Positions 6,850-8,931 of a stretch of 8,931 nucleotides of DNA are shown here, piece by piece (the stretch's first letter is position 1; every line of letters starts with the position of its first letter). The notes below the pieces were generated by a model. That model did not search any database and was not told the origin of the DNA. It saw nothing but the letters and a program-made list of their open reading frames with translations. This stretch comes from an uncultured Caulobacteraceae bacterium (GTDB taxonomy: Bacteria; Pseudomonadota; Alphaproteobacteria; Caulobacterales; Caulobacteraceae): NCBI GenBank assembly GCA_946482375.1, contig CAMLRH010000098.1:1-8931 (forward strand). The letters run 5' to 3'. The position numbers and the translations under genes are program-made.

Positions 6850-7400
6850 GACGGCGCCCCCACGCGTTCGCGGAGCTGGCGGAAGGCGCGCCGCATCAGC
6901 TCCTCCACCGCCTTCACGGAAATGCCCATGCGCCGGGCCGCCTCCTCCTGCGTCAGCTGCTCGAAGCGCACGAGGAAGAAGGCCTGGGCGCTGCGCGGCG
7001 GCAACGCCTCCAGCGCGCTGACGACCCGGCCCAGCGCTTCGCGGCTGATGACGATCCGCTCGGGCGAGACGTCGTCGATAAGCTGGTCGGCGGCGGTCAG
7101 GTCCTCCTGCGCGCCCCATCGCCAACCCCGCTGGCGGTGGCGGTCGGCAAGCACGCTGCTGGCGGTGCGGAACAGATAGCGCTCGATGTTGGCGATCGCG
7201 CCCACGCCGCCGTCGCGCGCCTGCAGCTTGACGAACACCTCCTGGACCAGGTCGTCGGCCTCGCCAGCCGGCGCCCGGCGCAGAAAATAACGGCGCACCG
7301 CCGGCCCGTACTGGACCATCCAGGCGCGCAGGTCCTCGTCGCGCCCAGCCCCCACGGACGGCGCCGCCACACTCATCGGAGGTCTTGGCGAGGACGCCAT
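6846..7400 (-). CDS. FecI-type ECF RNA polymerase sigma factor, set 2
   Basis: A 184-residue ECF sigma factor. Region 2 spans about residues 24-93 (WMVQYGPAVRRYFLRR, then the clear motif ADDLVQEVFVKLQ, then IERYLFRTASSVLADRHR). Region 4 spans about 125-178, with helix-turn-helix LTQEEAARRMGISVKAVEEL. The ATG at 7400 is preceded by GGGAG three bases away; a second in-frame ATG at 7376 has no good ribosome-binding site. The gene overlaps the following FecR gene by 4 bases. It should transcribe the receptor at 2327-5728. Because the CCTAGGGG-N16-CGTC element also lies about 45 bases upstream of this gene, it probably activates its own operon, unlike E. coli fecIR, whose transcription does not depend on FecI. 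No Fur-box-like sequence is evident. Confidence 0.94.
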   Translation of the reverse strand: MASSPRPPMSVAAPSVGAGRDEDLRAWMVQYGPAVRRYFLRRAPAGEADDLVQEVFVKLQARDGGVGAIANIERYLFRTASSVLADRHRQRGWRWGAQEDLTAADQLIDDVSPERIVISREALGRVVSALEALPPRSAQAFFLVRFEQLTQEEAARRMGISVKAVEELMRRAFRQLRERVGAPS

Positions 7401-7445
7401 GCTCTCCCACCCAGCCGGGCGCGCGTAGTCGCCCTAAGTCTGAAT

Positions 7446-7473
7446 GACGGAAAAGACGGCGGCTACCCCTAGG
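7446..7473 (-). promoter_or_regulatory. Candidate ECF sigma promoter of the set 2 sigma-fecR operon (CCTAGGGG-N16-CGTC)
   Basis: CCTAGGGG (7466-7473) and CGTC (7446-7449, extended to CGTCATT) on the minus strand, 16 bases apart, match the element before the large receptor gene. The leader to the ATG at 7400 would be about 37 bases. The tRNA gene ends only 24 bases upstream of the -35. Confidence 0.62.
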
Positions 7474-7497
7474 TCTTCGGTGATAATTTTCTGGGAT

Positions 7498-7573
7498 TGG
7501 TAGGCCCGGCAGGACTCGAACCTGCAACCAGACCGTTATGAGCGGCCGGCTCTAACCATTGAGCTACGGGCCC
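7498..7573 (-). tRNA. tRNA with anticodon CAU, probably tRNA-Ile2 (lysidine-modified)
   Basis: A full cloverleaf of 76 bases with the CCA end encoded (7498-7500). Acceptor GGGCCCG/CGGGCCT; D-arm GCTC-AATGGTTA-GAGC; anticodon arm GGCCG-CTCATAA-CGGTC with CAU at 7538-7540; T-arm GCAGG-TTCGAGT-CCTGC; discriminator A. CAU could mean elongator Met or Ile2. The short D-loop and the overall resemblance to bacterial Ile2 tRNAs (for example E. coli ileX) favour Ile2, whose C34 is changed to lysidine by TilS so that it reads AUA. The first pair is G1-U72 rather than G-C. The initiator is excluded because there is no C1-A72 mismatch and the stem below CUCAUAA lacks three G-C pairs in the initiator order. 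Confidence 0.9.
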
Positions 7574-7590
7574 CCTTGAGGCGCTTGCGG

Positions 7591-7617
7591 GTTAGCACGC
7601 CCCCCCGGCGCGTTAAA
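7591..7617 (-). promoter_or_regulatory. Possible housekeeping promoter of the tRNA gene
   Basis: On the minus strand, TTTAAC (7612-7617) and GCTAAC (7591-7596) are 15 bases apart, 18 bases ahead of the tRNA 5' end. GCTAAC resembles the GCTANAWC-type -10 of Caulobacter. The spacing is a little short and the -35 is poor. Confidence 0.33.
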
Positions 7618-7618
7618 G

Positions 7619-7638
7619 CCGCCGTTCAGGTTCGGCGG
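7619..7638. other. Small inverted repeat between the tRNA and the SIMPL gene
   Basis: CCGCCG/CGGCGG with an 8-base loop, in the 136-base divergent gap at 7574-7709. It could be an operator or chance in GC-rich DNA. The same gap also holds a TATGAT hexamer at 7681-7686, with no matching -35. Confidence 0.2.
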
Positions 7639-7709
7639 TCCAGCTTGCCGGAACCGGGGGGTAAGCTTGGCCGTTCGCGCTATGATCGACGGCTCATGGA
7701 GACGACCTG

Positions 7710-8462
7710 ATGACTTCCCTATTCCGCGCTGCGGGCCTGGCGGCCCTGATCCTGGCGGGTTCCGCCGCGGCGGCTTCGGCGCAGACCAATCCCGCTCCGC
7801 CCGAACTGGCCGACACCATGTTCCGCGCCACGACGCTGAACCTCGCCTCCTATGGCGAGAGCACGGTGGCGCCCGACAAGGCGACCATCACGCTGGGCGT
7901 CCAGACCGACGCGCCGACGGCCGCCCAGGCCATCACCGACAACGCCAACAAGATGAGCCGCGTCATCGCCTCGCTGAAGAAGGCGGGTCTGACCGACCGT
8001 GAGATCCAGACCTCCAACCTCAGCCTCAATCCGCAATACGTCTATCAGGAGAACCTGCCGCCGCGCCTGACGGGCTACCAGGCCTCCAGCCAGGTGATCG
8101 TCACGGTGCGCGAGCTGAACCGGCTGGGCCAGGTGGTCGACGCCACCGTCAACGCCGGCGCCACCAACGTCGGCGGCATCAGCTTCGGCATCGACGACCC
8201 GACCGAGGCCGAGAACCAGGCCCGCGTCAAAGCGGTGGAAAACCTGCGCGCCAAGGCCGACCTCTATGCGCGGGCCATGGGCTATCGCGTGGCCCGGCTG
8301 GTCACCCTGAACGAGGGTTCGAACTACGCGTCACCGCCGCCGCCCATGCCGCCGATGATGATGCGCGCGGAAAGCGCCAAGTACGACGCCTCAACCCCGA
8401 TCTCGCCCGGCGAGACCAAGGTCCGCGTCGACATCTCGGCCACCTACGAGCTGAGCCGTTAG
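7710..8462 (+). CDS. SIMPL (DUF541) domain exported protein
   Basis: A 250-residue secreted, probably periplasmic protein. Residues 1-24 are a signal peptide ending ASA|QT. Residues about 43-247 match the SIMPL/DUF541 family: LNLASYGESTVAPDKATITLGVQT at the start, then TSNLSLNPQYVYQ, GYQASSQVIVTVRELNRLGQVVDATVNAGA, and a final VRVDISATYEL strand. Members (E. coli YggE and others) are linked to oxidative-stress tolerance or envelope assembly, but their biochemical role is not settled. Residues 208-219 form a proline/methionine-rich stretch (SPPPPMPPMMMR) that is not part of the conserved fold. The ATG at 7710 has GGAG 8 bases upstream; TATGAT at 7681 could be the -10 of a nearby promoter. It is transcribed away from the signalling cluster and is probably unrelated to it. 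Confidence 0.92.
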   Translation: MTSLFRAAGLAALILAGSAAAASAQTNPAPPELADTMFRATTLNLASYGESTVAPDKATITLGVQTDAPTAAQAITDNANKMSRVIASLKKAGLTDREIQTSNLSLNPQYVYQENLPPRLTGYQASSQVIVTVRELNRLGQVVDATVNAGATNVGGISFGIDDPTEAENQARVKAVENLRAKADLYARAMGYRVARLVTLNEGSNYASPPPPMPPMMMRAESAKYDASTPISPGETKVRVDISATYELSR

Positions 8463-8911
8463 CGCCCAGCCTTCGTCAGCGCGTTCTCCAGCCGCAGCTT
8501 GATCTCGCGGCCGGGGAGCGCGCGCTCGCCTTCCATGACGGCGGCGTAGAACAGGCCCTCGCGGGCTTGCACGGGCCCGGCCGCCCAGCCAACCGTGGTC
8601 GAGCCGTCGGGCTTGCTGGGGCAACTGATGGCGGTCTCGAAGGCCTTGGTCGCAGCCGCCTCGGCCAGCAGATCGACCGTAGTGACGTTGTCGCCGCCGG
8701 CGCAGGCGGGCAGCTGGCGGGCGCAGGTCATGCGGGTGCCGTAGCGCCAGGCGACGTGGCCCTCGGCGTTCACCAGCAACACACAGGTGTTGTAGTCGCC
8801 GATGGCGCTGCCGACGGCGTCTGCGAGCACAGCCTTGTCGACGCCCTCGATGGCGGGCGAGCAGGCGGAAGCGGCAAGGGCGAAGGTCAGCGCGGCGAGA
8901 TGGCCGCGCAC
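8459..8911 (-). CDS. Putative small lipoprotein of unknown function
   Basis: A 150-residue protein with GTG start at 8911. Residues 1-17 look like a lipoprotein signal peptide (hydrophobic LAALTFALA followed by ASAC), with Cys17 as the likely lipidated residue; Ala at -3 instead of Leu makes the lipobox imperfect. Four more cysteines (43, 63, 70 and 97) could form two disulfides in the periplasm. I do not recognise the family. Its charged C-terminus (about residues 127-150) looks helical. Coding character is supported by strong third-position GC and the exported-protein layout. The frame stays open to the right edge, so a start beyond the window is possible, but the GTG fits the signal peptide best. 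Its TAA overlaps the TAG of the opposite SIMPL gene by 4 bases. Confidence 0.72.
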   Translation of the reverse strand: MRGHLAALTFALAASACSPAIEGVDKAVLADAVGSAIGDYNTCVLLVNAEGHVAWRYGTRMTCARQLPACAGGDNVTTVDLLAEAAATKAFETAISCPSKPDGSTTVGWAAGPVQAREGLFYAAVMEGERALPGREIKLRLENALTKAGR

Positions 8912-8913
8912 GG

Positions 8914-8931
8914 TCAGGCCGCCTTCTTCAC
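8914..8931 (-). CDS. Possible C-terminal end of the next upstream gene
   Basis: The right edge reads, on the minus strand, codons for V-K-K-A-A followed by TGA (8914-8916), two bases before the GTG of the putative lipoprotein. This would be a typical closely packed operon junction, but six codons are too few to prove a gene. Confidence 0.25.
   Translation of the reverse strand: MKKAA

Noticed and set aside
6850..7527. Long in-frame extension of the set 2 FecR protein to 567 residues
   Set aside because: The added part is the sigma gene read in a shifted frame, rich in Arg, Gly and Ala. The ATGA junction at 6846-6849 gives the true start.
1..8931. CRISPR arrays, insertion sequences, integrases or phage genes
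   Set aside because: No regularly spaced repeats and no transposase, integrase or phage-like protein were found on either strand.

Overview
The window looks like chromosomal DNA of a GC-rich alphaproteobacterium, most likely a member of the Caulobacterales (Caulobacter, Phenylobacterium or Brevundimonas relatives). The grounds are the very high GC, the dense TonB-dependent transport and cell-surface signalling genes, and a SIMPL-domain secreted protein. The genus is an inference; no marker gene settles it.

Layout. Positions 1-7573 read entirely on the minus strand. From right to left, in the direction of transcription: a tRNA with anticodon CAU (7498-7573, probably tRNA-Ile2); signalling set 2, made of an ECF sigma factor (6846-7400), a FecR-type anti-sigma factor (5824-6849) and a 1133-residue TonB-dependent receptor with an N-terminal STN domain (2327-5728); a gap with two hairpins (about 2266-2323); and signalling set 1, made of an ECF sigma factor (1614-2207), a FecR protein (638-1624) and the first 172 codons of a second STN receptor that runs off the left edge (1-517). 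At the right, a SIMPL (DUF541) exported protein lies on the plus strand (7710-8462). It faces a small putative lipoprotein on the minus strand (8459-8911), and the two stop codons overlap.

How the genes work together. Each triplet has the parts of a FecI/FecR/FecA surface-signalling circuit. The receptor binds an outside ligand, its periplasmic STN domain contacts the FecR protein, and FecR then releases or activates the sigma factor, which transcribes the receptor gene. In set 2 an identical element, CCTAGGGG-N16-CGTC, lies upstream of both the sigma-factor operon and the receptor gene. This suggests that the sigma factor drives its own operon as well as the receptor. The set 1 receptor lacks that element and has a different candidate (TGTGACC-N14-CGTCTCA), which fits separate sigma specificities. 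The two receptors have diverged STN domains but are almost identical (59 of 62 residues) across the linker, TonB-box region and start of the plug.

The parts belong to known families; I see no clearly new type of system. The most informative signals are the shared promoter element, the mosaic receptor N-termini, ten closely spaced cysteines in the large receptor, and a G1-U72 end pair in the tRNA. The ligands of both receptors are unknown.
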